A DNA stretch of 64,000 nucleotides, from contig CAZWLN010000010.1 of the NCBI GenBank assembly GCA_964634885.1, positions 56,225 to 120,224 of the forward strand, given 5' to 3'. A program made the translations under genes and the position numbers. The notes under the pieces are model-generated. The model ran no database searches. It worked only from the letters and a program-made list of their open reading frames with translations, and was not told the origin of the DNA. This DNA is from DAINRZ01 sp964634885. Lineage in GTDB: Bacteria > Bacteroidota > Ignavibacteria > Kapaibacteriales > UBA2268. Shown here piece after piece: positions 27,560 to 36,350 of the stretch. Each line of letters begins with the position of its first letter. Within the stretch, counting starts at the first letter, position 1.

Positions 27560-27609
27560 GAAAAAAAATATCCGGCCCGGGGCAATTGGCCTCAAGCCGG
27601 ATATTTTTT
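27560..27609. terminator. Bidirectional terminator between epimerase and anti-sigma genes
   Basis: AAATATCCGGC (27566-27576) pairs with GCCGGATATTT (27596-27606), with an A-run before and a T-run after, so it can stop transcription from both converging genes. Confidence 0.85.
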
Positions 27610-27617
27610 CGGCGGGG

Positions 27618-28844
27618 TTAGAAGTTAAAACCTATGCCGCAGTTGACACCGAATTTTGGAACATACTGGAAATCTGTCCCGGTGTCGTATCCCAGTATCA
27701 TTAATTCACCGTTTAATATGATGGAAATGTCGGATGAGACGGAATACTCGCCGCCAAGCTGCAAACTGGCAGTGCCTCCGTTGAAATTGTGAAGCACACC
27801 GACGCCAGCCTGGGTAAATATGCTGTATTCATCGAAGTTAATAATGTCGTATTTCAGGCCGGCAGAGAAATTAAGGTAGTCTTTCTCTGACCTGGTGGTG
27901 CAGATGCTGCCGAATTTGTCAACGTCTTCCCTGACCTGGTCGAATTTCTGGTCGGCAATTCCGATTACCAGTTTCATATCGCTATTGAAACTGTATGTAA
28001 GGTTCAGTCCATAGTTCTGGAACTTGTCCGCCAGGTTCTGTCCGGTTCCTGAGGCGTCTGAAGAGTACCAACTGCCCTTCAGTTCAAGGCCCCAGCCTTT
28101 CAATTCGGGGAATAAGCCCGGCAGGGGTTTGCTTTTACTGTAATCGGGAAGAATTTCATTGTCCGGATCCTGGACGGCAATGTCTAATCCTTCGCTGAAA
28201 GCCGCGCGGCTGTCGTTGATCTCTGTCCGGTTAATGCCGGCTGCCAGGTAATTGTCAGTATCTTTTGTTGCAGGTGTTTCTATGTTGACATCAGGAGTAG
28301 TGGTGGCGGGAGCGTTGTTGCGGACTGTGCGGTTTGTTCCGCTGTTGTGGCCGGCCTGGTTTTCAGTCGAAGCAAGTATGGCGGACTGTCCAGAATGGTT
28401 GTCGTTAGTGAACGGGGCAGCGATCTCAGAACTGCTCATGACAGGGTAATTGTTTCTTGTGTCGGCAGAAAGTATGTTTTTATCTTCGTTAAAGGCCGTA
28501 GTCTCCGGATTGACGACAAAGAGGACGAAAAAGAGGGAAGTAAGAGCCGCAGTAGTGATTCCGGCAATTATGCCCTGGAAATATTTCTTGAAGAACGGTA
28601 TCTTTGCTGTTTGTGTAATGGAAGTGGGTGGAGTAAATCCCAACTGCGAGAAAACGGAAATGGTGGAGGCAGAAGTTGGGGCCATCCGGCTTAATCTGTT
28701 AGCAAAGGATTTATCTATCTCTATTGCGTCAATAAGTTCCTGCCTGAATTCCTCATTGCTGGAAAGAGCCATGAACAGCAGGTCCTGCTGCTGTTTGTCA
28801 AGACTGCCCTCCAGAAATTTGTGAATAAGCTCCGAGTAAAACAT
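27618..28844 (-). CDS. Anti-sigma factor fused to an outer-membrane barrel-like domain
   Basis: 408 residues. The N-terminal 80 residues (MFYSELIHKFLEGSLDKQQQ, then helices) look like the short helical anti-sigma domain of FecR-type regulators. One transmembrane helix follows at about 88-112 (GIIAGITTAALTSLFFVLFVV). A long polar Asn/Thr/Asp-rich linker (about 115-235) leads to a C-terminal beta-rich domain (about 245-408) with alternating aromatic strands and a terminal Phe, typical of OmpA/OprF-size barrels. The gene lies 19 bases after an ECF sigma gene, so it is expected to hold that sigma factor at the inner membrane. The layout matches dual-membrane-spanning anti-sigma factors reported in Bacteroides. 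Confidence 0.8.
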   Translation of the reverse strand: MFYSELIHKFLEGSLDKQQQDLLFMALSSNEEFRQELIDAIEIDKSFANRLSRMAPTSASTISVFSQLGFTPPTSITQTAKIPFFKKYFQGIIAGITTAALTSLFFVLFVVNPETTAFNEDKNILSADTRNNYPVMSSSEIAAPFTNDNHSGQSAILASTENQAGHNSGTNRTVRNNAPATTTPDVNIETPATKDTDNYLAAGINRTEINDSRAAFSEGLDIAVQDPDNEILPDYSKSKPLPGLFPELKGWGLELKGSWYSSDASGTGQNLADKFQNYGLNLTYSFNSDMKLVIGIADQKFDQVREDVDKFGSICTTRSEKDYLNFSAGLKYDIINFDEYSIFTQAGVGVLHNFNGGTASLQLGGEYSVSSDISIILNGELMILGYDTGTDFQYVPKFGVNCGIGFNF

Positions 28845-28863
28845 TACAACCCTCTATACTTAA

Positions 28864-29427
28864 TTATTTATATACTCCCTTTAAATATGGCTGCATTACA
28901 GCCTTCAATTTCAGTTTGCCGGTGAAAACAAGGTATCGGGCCCTTGCTTCCGTTACCCCGAGCAGGTCTCCAATCTCCCTGTAGCGCAGGTCGTCAAAGT
29001 ACCGTAGTACCAGCGCTTCTTTATATTCGGGTTCGATCAGGTCCAGGCCGGTGATGATCAGTTCGGACATTTCCCTGTCTTCGAGGCTGTATTCTGATGT
29101 TACCGGCAGGTCGAGATCTTCGATCGGGACAGTGACCTTCTTGTCTCTTTTCGCGTTCAGGCACAGGTTCCTGGCAATGGTAATCAGGAAACCTACGATG
29201 CTTCCGGAACCCCATTCGGACTGGGCGTGTTTGAAAAAGCGTACAAAAGTGTCCTGGAAGACATCTTCCGCCAGTTCCCTGTTGCCCAGTATCGTTCGGC
29301 AGTAGGCATTGACTTTCAGGCTGTAACGGTCATAGATCTCCGCGAAGGCAGTTTCTGCTTCCTTCCTGCTGCCGCGGAGCATCTCCAGCAGCTCTTTGTC
29401 TCCGTAATTTGACAGGTTCTTTCTCAC
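28864..29427 (-). CDS. ECF-family RNA polymerase sigma factor
   Basis: 187 residues. Region 2 spans about residues 20-90 (YDRYSLKVNAYCRTILGNRE, AEDVFQDTFVRFFKH, GFLITIARNLCLNAKRDKK) and region 4 spans about 125-180 (IEPEYKEALVLRYFDDLRYREIG followed by a helix-turn-helix LLGVTEARARYLVFTGKLKL). It redirects RNA polymerase to a regulon that probably concerns the envelope, judging from its partner, the barrel-carrying anti-sigma gene 19 bases downstream. The usual target promoter is its own, in the 200-base AT-rich spacer to the right, but no motif can be asserted. Confidence 0.93.
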   Translation of the reverse strand: MRKNLSNYGDKELLEMLRGSRKEAETAFAEIYDRYSLKVNAYCRTILGNRELAEDVFQDTFVRFFKHAQSEWGSGSIVGFLITIARNLCLNAKRDKKVTVPIEDLDLPVTSEYSLEDREMSELIITGLDLIEPEYKEALVLRYFDDLRYREIGDLLGVTEARARYLVFTGKLKLKAVMQPYLKGVYK

Positions 29428-29629
29428 AATACCAATTTTTTCCTATCTTTAATTCATTAAGATATACACTTTTCCAATTAAATTGTTAGAATATAACAAA
29501 TTTTAATTAATTATAAAAGAAGAATTTAGTGCGAATTTACTGATATGTAAAGGTTTATCTTGACAACAGGTGCCGGCTATCGGGCTCTGCCTGCATCGCG
29601 CCAAGTAACCGCATTAAAACAAAAGGGAT

Positions 29630-29986
29630 ATGACGGCCGGGCTTGCGAAAGAATTGGAAACCCCCAAAATTATGAAATATGTTATTGCTCTTTTTAGTAT
29701 ATTGTATCCGATGAGGATTGGGTTTAACATAGTATTTGAAGACAATTGCTTCTATGATTACCAACCGGAGGAAAAAAGCCCGGAGGAACTCGTATTATTA
29801 ATGCTCAGCGAAGCGTCGGGAAGGAGAGTAAACATGAAGAAGTACAGCGAGCGCGACATTGCCGCCTGCGCGCGCAGGCTGATCATGAAAGGAATGCTGA
29901 AGGGAACAGTCAGGGACAGGTATGATTGTACCTGGTCCCGGCTTACAAAAAAAGGATATATTTACTTGAATTCCCTTGAAATTTAA
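29630..29986 (+). CDS. Small winged-helix-like protein
   Basis: 118 residues if it starts at 29630; the Met at 29672 is an alternative that would give a hydrophobic start. Residues about 50-115 look like a winged helix: a helix ELVLLMLSEASGRRVNMKKY, a recognition-type helix ERDIAACARRLIMKGMLKG, and a beta wing ending WSRLTKKGYIYLNSLEI. This resembles small phage- or plasmid-type DNA-binding proteins of the YjcQ/DUF2513 kind, without a firm match. There is no adjacent toxin or phage gene. The function is unknown. Confidence 0.6.
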   Translation: MTAGLAKELETPKIMKYVIALFSILYPMRIGFNIVFEDNCFYDYQPEEKSPEELVLLMLSEASGRRVNMKKYSERDIAACARRLIMKGMLKGTVRDRYDCTWSRLTKKGYIYLNSLEI

Positions 29987-30217
29987 AAATAATTTGTAAA
30001 TGATTTTAAGGAATTGCCGATTATCATTTTGAAAGTTGGTATTGTTATTGCTATTATGAAAGAGTGATGCTATTTGAAAATTGGTTTTTTTACATTTTAA
30101 TTTGTTAAAAAAGTAATTTTTTATTATTATTATTTTTTAATGATTGGCAAAATATGAATTGATTGTTTAAGAATGTAAGTTAAGATATTAATAAACTCAT
30201 TATTTCGAGGTTTTTAT

Positions 30218-30703
30218 ATGAAAAAACCATATATCCTGGTGGTTGACGATAACAGAATTACAACAAAGTTACTGAGAAGGTATCTTGAAGCGAACGGCTA
30301 CGAAGCCTCCGAGTCATATGACGGTGTCGACTGCCTGGAGAAAGTAGAAGAACGCCATCCGGATGCTATTGTCCTTGACGTCATGATGCCCCGCTTAGAC
30401 GGTTACGAAACTGTTAAACGGCTTAAAGCACAGGAAGCTACCAATCATATACCTGTCGTCATCGTTACTGCTTTGAATGATGTGGCTAACCAGATCAAAT
30501 CGATTGAAGCCGGTGCCGACGACTTCCTGAGTAAACCAATCGAGGAAAAACTTCTCATTGCCAAAGTCAAACTGTTGTCTTCCCTGAACATTGAAAAGAA
30601 AAGGGCAGACATACTGGAAAACGTCATGAACAAAGTCATCAGCGGTTCGACCGACGTCAGCGGTAAGAGTGTAGGGCAGATACTCGAAGAGGAAGGCCTG
30701 TAA
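30218..30703 (+). CDS. Stand-alone response regulator receiver
   Basis: 161 residues. The CheY-like domain carries the acidic pair D10-D11, the phosphoacceptor D54 in AIVLDVMMPRLDG, T84 and K106 in FLSKPI, so it is expected to be phosphorylatable. After residue 125 a short tail of about 35 residues (helix, then Ser/Gly-rich) has no DNA-binding or enzyme motif. It is therefore a signalling relay or protein-interaction receiver. No histidine kinase is adjacent, and the gene is single with its own terminator. Confidence 0.92.
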   Translation: MKKPYILVVDDNRITTKLLRRYLEANGYEASESYDGVDCLEKVEERHPDAIVLDVMMPRLDGYETVKRLKAQEATNHIPVVIVTALNDVANQIKSIEAGADDFLSKPIEEKLLIAKVKLLSSLNIEKKRADILENVMNKVISGSTDVSGKSVGQILEEEGL

Positions 30704-30731
30704 GTAGTACTTTCCCTGAAAAAAAACAAAC

Positions 30732-30776
30732 AAGCTTGTTGATAATGATTTTTTATTATCAATGAGCTTTTTTTTA
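30732..30776 (+). terminator. Terminator after the receiver gene
   Basis: AGCT-TG-TTGATAAT at 30733-30746 pairs with ATTATCAA-TG-AGCT at 30755-30768 with two mismatches, followed by a run of eight T. Confidence 0.8.
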
Positions 30777-30830
30777 TTTCCGATAAATTGTTAATTTAAT
30801 GAATAAATATTAATAACTTTTAGGTGTACT

Positions 30831-31463
30831 ATGAATATTGTAAAAAGAGTCCTGATTGTAATGACAATGGCAGCAACATTAACGCTCGGCCTGACAACAT
30901 GCAGCTTCCTTAAGAGTGCCATCGACCAGGCAGCATCGCTGAAAAACCTCAAGTTCAAACTGGAAAACGTCAACGGTTTCAAACTCAACGGCGTCAACCT
31001 CAGCGACAAAAGCTCACTGAAAAGCTTCTCGCTTACAGACGGACTGGCCCTGACGAAGTGTTTTACAAGCAAAACTTTTCCGTCTGAATTTACACTTAAT
31101 GTAGCAGCCCAGAATCCTAACACCGGAAGCAGCGGGACACAGAAATCAATACTTAAACTCCAGAATCTTGAATGGCAGCTCATCATCGATGGTGTTACCA
31201 CCATCAACGGAGCGCTCGGGAACCCGGTCGATATACCGGCTTCAGGCCAGAGCACGATTATCCCTCTGAGGATGTCCATCGACCTTTACAAGTTCTTTGC
31301 TTCGAAAGGTTACGAAAATGTTGTTAACCTGGCTCTTGCCATCGGCGGTGTCAGCGGCAGTACTTCAAAGCTGAAACTTGTTGCAACCCCGACAGTGTCA
31401 ACACCCGTGGGAGTAATGCTCAATCCCGGCCAGATCACTATCGTCGATACCCAGTTCAATTGA
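30831..31463 (+). CDS. Putative lipoprotein with LEA14-like fold
   Basis: 210 residues with a signal peptide ending in a lipobox-like GLTTC (Cys about residue 24), then a soluble beta-rich region. The pattern of Asn/Gly turns and alternating strands (NLKFKLENVNGFKLNGVNLS, FTLNVAAQNPN, LEWQLIIDGVTTINGALGNP, IPASGQSTIIPLRMSIDLY) fits the WHy/LEA14-type domain of small secreted proteins. It should be tethered to the envelope. It converges with the subtilase gene, leaving 42 bases. The function is unknown. Confidence 0.75.
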   Translation: MNIVKRVLIVMTMAATLTLGLTTCSFLKSAIDQAASLKNLKFKLENVNGFKLNGVNLSDKSSLKSFSLTDGLALTKCFTSKTFPSEFTLNVAAQNPNTGSSGTQKSILKLQNLEWQLIIDGVTTINGALGNPVDIPASGQSTIIPLRMSIDLYKFFASKGYENVVNLALAIGGVSGSTSKLKLVATPTVSTPVGVMLNPGQITIVDTQFN

Positions 31464-31505
31464 TGATTGTTGCAGCGGCGGCAGAGGGTGGAAGGCCTCT
31501 GTTGC

Positions 31506-34500
31506 TTACCTGATTACGGCAAATTTCTTCAATTCAGACTCAAACCCGGATCCGTCCGGGTTTTTTGTTATTACCTTGAAGAGGTAAATACCGGAGTCCA
31601 GTACCTTCCCGCTGTCGTCCCTGCCGTCCCATTCGACGCCGCCGTTGCCGTCGGTTTCCGTCAGTTTCCTGAGGATTTCACCGTCGAGAGTCATGATATA
31701 GACTTCGGCATTCTTTGACAGGTTAGCAATGAATATCTCTGGCGCTTCACTCAGCTTTACAGGGTTAGGATAGATATAGGCCATGTTTGACGTGCTTTTG
31801 TAGAATACGAAGCCGATCGTATTGCCGGGGCCTGTGGCCATCTTCCTGCCGCTAAGAGCCTGAACGTTGCTGACAGTCAGCGTGTAATTCCTCCCAAGGG
31901 CTTCCAGTTTATATACCGGATCGAGGACAATAATGGCGACGGAAGGGTCGGAGCCTTGTGTAACGCTGAGGATTCTACCGCTTGGGCTGAGGCTGTAATT
32001 TGAAATATTCTCTGCCATATCTTTCACTGTACCTTCGGAATAGGTAAGTGCAAGCGTCTGGTTGTCGAGCACCTCGATGCGGGCAAGGTACAGTTCCTGT
32101 TCTTTTTCCGGCAGGCTGCCGACAGTAACACCCAGGAAGGCATCCTTAGACGGTGTCCTGTAGTAATCGGGGAATGAACCAACTTTAAGAAAATAATCAC
32201 CTTGAGCAATATCTTCCAGAAAAGTAATGACAGCGCAGGTATCATTGACTGTGAGCGCTGTTACAGGCCTCAGGCTGACGGTACTGTCTTCATTGAACAG
32301 GACAAAGACAGTAGGCTCTATCGTGTTCGAAGGCAGTTTGCCGGAAAATGACACAGTTATTTCCTTTGGATTGGGACATGCAGCCGCAATGGGAGAAACA
32401 GGCCTGTGGGTATATACGGGAAGGAAGTAGGTTACTTCGCTTGTGTCTTTGCTGTTCAGGGCACGTACGATGAAATTGTATTCCCTGTTGTTTTCGAGGC
32501 CGCCGACAATGACTGATGTCCCTGAGCTTAAAGCTTCGGTTTGCCCGGTATTGTTGTCCAAAGCCCTGATTACTTCATATTGATCGGCTCCTTCAACTTT
32601 ATTCCATTGAAGAAATGCCCTGTTCTCATCCAGAGCCCATCCATCGAATCCGGTGGGTGTACTCAGGCGCCCCCCCTGGTACTCTAAGAAGCGGGTCGAT
32701 GTCCAGGTAGTTACGCCGATCTCCGCCATGCCGTTGCCGTCAAAGTCATTGACAATGGCTCCGGAAGTGTTTACCTGGGGATACCACCAAAAAGGAACGG
32801 CCTGTTTGGCGGCGCTGTCCCATTTGAATATGTAAAGGTCAGGGAATGTAGATATTATTATCTCGTCGCCGGGCAGGCCGTCAACATTGCCGCCTGCTAC
32901 GCAGTTCTCGGTGGACTGGACTACTTTGACGTCCGGGAATTGCTCTTCCCAGAGTATATCGTATTTGTTATCGGCGGTAGATTTATACAGGCGGAAAGTC
33001 CAGATGACTTTGCCGGCGTTTGAGTACCCAAAGAGGATTTTCGAACCGAAGCTGCCGTGCAGCAATTCGTCAACGCCGTCGCCGTCGGCGTCCAATTTGC
33101 AGAGATACTGGTTACCGTAGGCGATTTCGTCGGGATTCTTCCAGGCCTGGACAAAACTGCTGCCGTCGTATTCATAAATGTACATATTGCCGCTTTCGTC
33201 GGCAATTGCAACATCGCTTCTGCCGTCGTTGTCGAAGTCCCCGCAAACAACCCCGGGACTTGTGCCGAGGGGATAGTATGCAGGATCCGGTTCAATGCGC
33301 CCAAGTTCGACATAGTTGCTATTCCTGTATGTCAGGACGTGAACTGCTGAGTCGGAGCTGGAAACGAGTTCGGGATAGCCGTCCCCGTCGATGTCGTACA
33401 TACACTGTGCCCAGTAATTGCCGGTCTCGGCGTTTTTGTGGATGATGTTATTCAGGACAGATTTATTCTTCGAAGAATACTGGAATAAATAGCTTGTGCC
33501 GGAGACTTTGGCGAGAACCTCAGGTATGCCGTCCTTGTTCGAATCGCCGTAGCCGACAGGGATATATATGCTTGAGATCGAGTCCCTTTTAACAATCTTT
33601 CCGTCCTTATATGAATAGAGGGCCGTAGCCGACCAGTTGCCGAAGTATTTGTTGTTGGCAGCGAAAACTTTCGTGCCGTCGTTCATGAGGTCGGCAGTAC
33701 CGTTAACGAAAGACGATGAAGAAATCGAATAGGGTTTTGCTGCGAATTTGTCCACGGGCATCGCCTCTGAGCTTCTGTTGAATTCGAAGGAATAGACTGC
33801 TGTGTCTCCTTCATTCCTGTATGCAACGGCGCGTGCTTCCATGTCGGTGTCGGCCGGTACTTCGTTGCCGAGCAGCAGGTAATGGAAGTTGTCGTAGTAT
33901 TCATATTCCGAGGAGCGGAGGTAGTTGTCGCCGCTTCCTTTCTTCCTGTATTCCACATAGAAATTCGCCCTTTGGGTGGTAACTGCGCCGATCATCATCA
34001 TTCGCCTGTCCTCATGCCACACGTTGCCTTTCTTTACGGAAATGAACTGTACAGGAGATGCCGGTGAAAATACCTCAATAAGAACACGGTCTTCGCAGGT
34101 ACTTCCGTTCTTCAGCTTTGCCAGCAGCCTGATTGTGTAAGTTGTGTCTTTTTTGAAGGAGAGTGTTGCTGTGGCAAGCGTGGTGTCTGTGTACTGCCTT
34201 CCGGTTGCTGCTCTTAATGTGTCCCACTCACCGCCTGAGCTGTTTTCTGCCGGGTTGTTTCCCGGAGCCATCATCACAAGAAAGCTGTCGAGCAGGGGAG
34301 TAAGTACCGAGCCGGCAATAGTCAGTTTCTTTGTAACAGTTTTATTGAAAACGGCATCGTTGAGTGGTGAACTAATGTAAACGGCAGTCTTACCGACAGC
34401 GTCCAGGGCCTTGCCTGCGTCGATTATGCCGGAGCCAGTCAGGTAATCCCAGCCGGTCTTGTTGATGTCGAGAGCTGTAACCTTCATTACTCCTTCGATG

Positions 34501-35759
34501 GTTTCTTTCGTGAAACTCTTGTCTGCGGCAAGGAGAAGCGCTCCGACAGAAGCTGCGTAGGGAGCTGAAAATGATGTGCCGCTGACGCTCCTGTAACTGC
34601 TGTCGGGAGATGTTGTAAGGACAGAGACGCCAGGAGCCATGAAAGCCAGGTTGGGGCCGTAATTGCTCCTGAAGTATCTCCTGTTCTCCGAGTCGGTAGC
34701 TCCGACGGAGATGACTTCGGGATAGTCGGAAGGATAATGGGCCAGGTCCCAGCCGTTGTTGCCCGAAGACGCAAACATTACACAGCCAAGAGAGGCTGCG
34801 TACCTTATTGCGTCGTGCATGATGGCGGAGGCTGTGGCTTCGCCGAAACTGAAATTGAGCACTTTGGCTCCGTTCGAAGCGCAGTAAACAATAGCTCTTG
34901 CGATGTCGTCGGTTTCCCCGTTGCCGAAAACGTCGAACGCCCTTGCAGTGATGATCCTGGAGTCGTAGGCAAGGCCTGAGATGCCGGTCTTGTTGTTTCT
35001 CTCGGCGGCAATGACCCCGGCTACGAGTGTGCCGTGCGAGTTTTCATCGTCCGGTACGGGGTCCGGTTCGCTGTAATCGCCCATGTTTACAATTTCCTGG
35101 TCAACGAAGTCGAAGCCGATTACGTCGTCGATGAAACCGTTGCCGTCGTTGTCAACGCCGTCCAGGTCGCCGCCTTCCTGCTCGTCCCAGGGATCGAACC
35201 TGCCGTTGCCGTTCAGGTCTTCCTCAGTGTTTATTTGCAACTGGTTCACAAGGTCGGGATGGAGGTAGTCTATGCCGGTGTCGATGACACCGACGACAAT
35301 CCCTTTGCCGGAAGATTTCTGCCATGCGTTCTCGGCGTTGACAGTTGCAAGAGCCCACTGGCTGCCGTATTTTTCATCATTGGGTTTTGTCGATTTATCG
35401 ATTTGGAAGATATAGTTGGGTTCCACCGATTCGACGCGGAATGCTGTTTTCAATCGATCTGCCACAGCACTGGCGCCGATGCCTTCGGGGATGATTACTA
35501 TCCTGTATTTATTGAGTTCTGCTTTCCATCCGCTTAACCCGTCAGTAATGATTTTCGACTTGCTGTATTTCCGGACGGCAGGTACTTCGTCGAAATCGAA
35601 TACTTTTTTCAATTGCAACCCTTCGGACTGTATCTTTTCTATTGATTTAGTGTCCGGCAATTCCTTCAGTTTAACGATAAGGGAATTGTAATTGCGGGAA
35701 AACAGGATACCCGGAATGAGTACCGTAAGGAAACAGAAAACCTTAAATTTACCAATCAT
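31506..35759 (-). CDS. T9SS-exported subtilisin-like serine protease
   Basis: 1417 residues. A signal peptide is followed by a propeptide-like region (20-130) and an S8 protease domain with the complete triad: Asp about 160 in VGVIDTGIDYLHPDL, His about 242 in ENSHGTLVAGV, and Ser about 396 in SGTSFSAPYAA. A middle region of about 700-1050 holds FG-GAP/VCBS-like repeats (YGDSNKDGIPEV, DIDGDGYPEL, DFDNDGRSDV, DADGDGVDEL, DFDGNGMAEIG). Fibronectin-type and Ig-like segments follow. The last 80 residues (YIYPNPVKLSEAPE to KKFAVIR, with GVEWDGRDDSGKVLDSGIY) are a type A T9SS sorting domain. It is predicted to be secreted and cell-surface bound. Confidence 0.93.
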   Translation of the reverse strand: MIGKFKVFCFLTVLIPGILFSRNYNSLIVKLKELPDTKSIEKIQSEGLQLKKVFDFDEVPAVRKYSKSKIITDGLSGWKAELNKYRIVIIPEGIGASAVADRLKTAFRVESVEPNYIFQIDKSTKPNDEKYGSQWALATVNAENAWQKSSGKGIVVGVIDTGIDYLHPDLVNQLQINTEEDLNGNGRFDPWDEQEGGDLDGVDNDGNGFIDDVIGFDFVDQEIVNMGDYSEPDPVPDDENSHGTLVAGVIAAERNNKTGISGLAYDSRIITARAFDVFGNGETDDIARAIVYCASNGAKVLNFSFGEATASAIMHDAIRYAASLGCVMFASSGNNGWDLAHYPSDYPEVISVGATDSENRRYFRSNYGPNLAFMAPGVSVLTTSPDSSYRSVSGTSFSAPYAASVGALLLAADKSFTKETIEGVMKVTALDINKTGWDYLTGSGIIDAGKALDAVGKTAVYISSPLNDAVFNKTVTKKLTIAGSVLTPLLDSFLVMMAPGNNPAENSSGGEWDTLRAATGRQYTDTTLATATLSFKKDTTYTIRLLAKLKNGSTCEDRVLIEVFSPASPVQFISVKKGNVWHEDRRMMMIGAVTTQRANFYVEYRKKGSGDNYLRSSEYEYYDNFHYLLLGNEVPADTDMEARAVAYRNEGDTAVYSFEFNRSSEAMPVDKFAAKPYSISSSSFVNGTADLMNDGTKVFAANNKYFGNWSATALYSYKDGKIVKRDSISSIYIPVGYGDSNKDGIPEVLAKVSGTSYLFQYSSKNKSVLNNIIHKNAETGNYWAQCMYDIDGDGYPELVSSSDSAVHVLTYRNSNYVELGRIEPDPAYYPLGTSPGVVCGDFDNDGRSDVAIADESGNMYIYEYDGSSFVQAWKNPDEIAYGNQYLCKLDADGDGVDELLHGSFGSKILFGYSNAGKVIWTFRLYKSTADNKYDILWEEQFPDVKVVQSTENCVAGGNVDGLPGDEIIISTFPDLYIFKWDSAAKQAVPFWWYPQVNTSGAIVNDFDGNGMAEIGVTTWTSTRFLEYQGGRLSTPTGFDGWALDENRAFLQWNKVEGADQYEVIRALDNNTGQTEALSSGTSVIVGGLENNREYNFIVRALNSKDTSEVTYFLPVYTHRPVSPIAAACPNPKEITVSFSGKLPSNTIEPTVFVLFNEDSTVSLRPVTALTVNDTCAVITFLEDIAQGDYFLKVGSFPDYYRTPSKDAFLGVTVGSLPEKEQELYLARIEVLDNQTLALTYSEGTVKDMAENISNYSLSPSGRILSVTQGSDPSVAIIVLDPVYKLEALGRNYTLTVSNVQALSGRKMATGPGNTIGFVFYKSTSNMAYIYPNPVKLSEAPEIFIANLSKNAEVYIMTLDGEILRKLTETDGNGGVEWDGRDDSGKVLDSGIYLFKVITKNPDGSGFESELKKFAVIR

Positions 35760-35869
35760 TAATAAGCCTGCTCAATTATCCATTTTAACTAAATTATCTG
35801 AGACATTAAAATAATTAAATTATTTTGAATAGCAGTAAATCAACCTTCAGGATCGTGCTGTTTGTATTA

Positions 35870-36328
35870 TTAAACGTACCTGTTTGTGTCCTTGATTTCG
35901 TCATAATACCCGTCGATGCCGATTTCCCTGATCCTGTTGTTCATAGCAACCCAGCGTTTTTCTAAGTGTTCGTCGAAACCGCTGTCGCTGCAAGGGAATA
36001 CATCGCACTGCGAGCAGAAGTCAATTCCTCTGTCCTTTGTACACTGCCTGACTTTGCAACGGCCGAAGAACCGGCAGGCATCGATACGGCATCCTCTGCA
36101 TTTCGGTACAGAGAGGTATTGAAGAAAAACTTCAAAATCAGGGTATTTGTCGAAAACCGGTTCGTTCAGCAGGGTACTGAATCGTTCGGCGTAAGGGCTG
36201 AAGTTACCTAATTTCCCGATGAGCGCCTGGGCTGAACTTGCTATGGCGCCGCCTTCAAAGGCAAAACACAGGCTGCACCTGAGGCCGCAGGGAGCCATCT
36301 CGTTCAGTATTTGTTCCATATTATTCAT
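35870..36328 (-). CDS. DUF3795 cysteine-rich protein
   Basis: 152 residues. Cysteine pairs in APCGLRCSLC near residue 13, CRGCRIDACRFFGRCKVRQC near residue 76-95 and FCSQCDVFPC near 105 match the DUF3795 family and suggest zinc or Fe-S binding. An AAGGA 9 bases upstream supports this start. The gene is last in a six-gene minus-strand run (murI to DUF3795), 22 bases after the glycosyltransferase. The family's function is not known. Confidence 0.85.
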   Translation of the reverse strand: MNNMEQILNEMAPCGLRCSLCFAFEGGAIASSAQALIGKLGNFSPYAERFSTLLNEPVFDKYPDFEVFLQYLSVPKCRGCRIDACRFFGRCKVRQCTKDRGIDFCSQCDVFPCSDSGFDEHLEKRWVAMNNRIREIGIDGYYDEIKDTNRYV

Positions 36329-36350
36329 GGAAGCTGTTCCTTATATTTAT

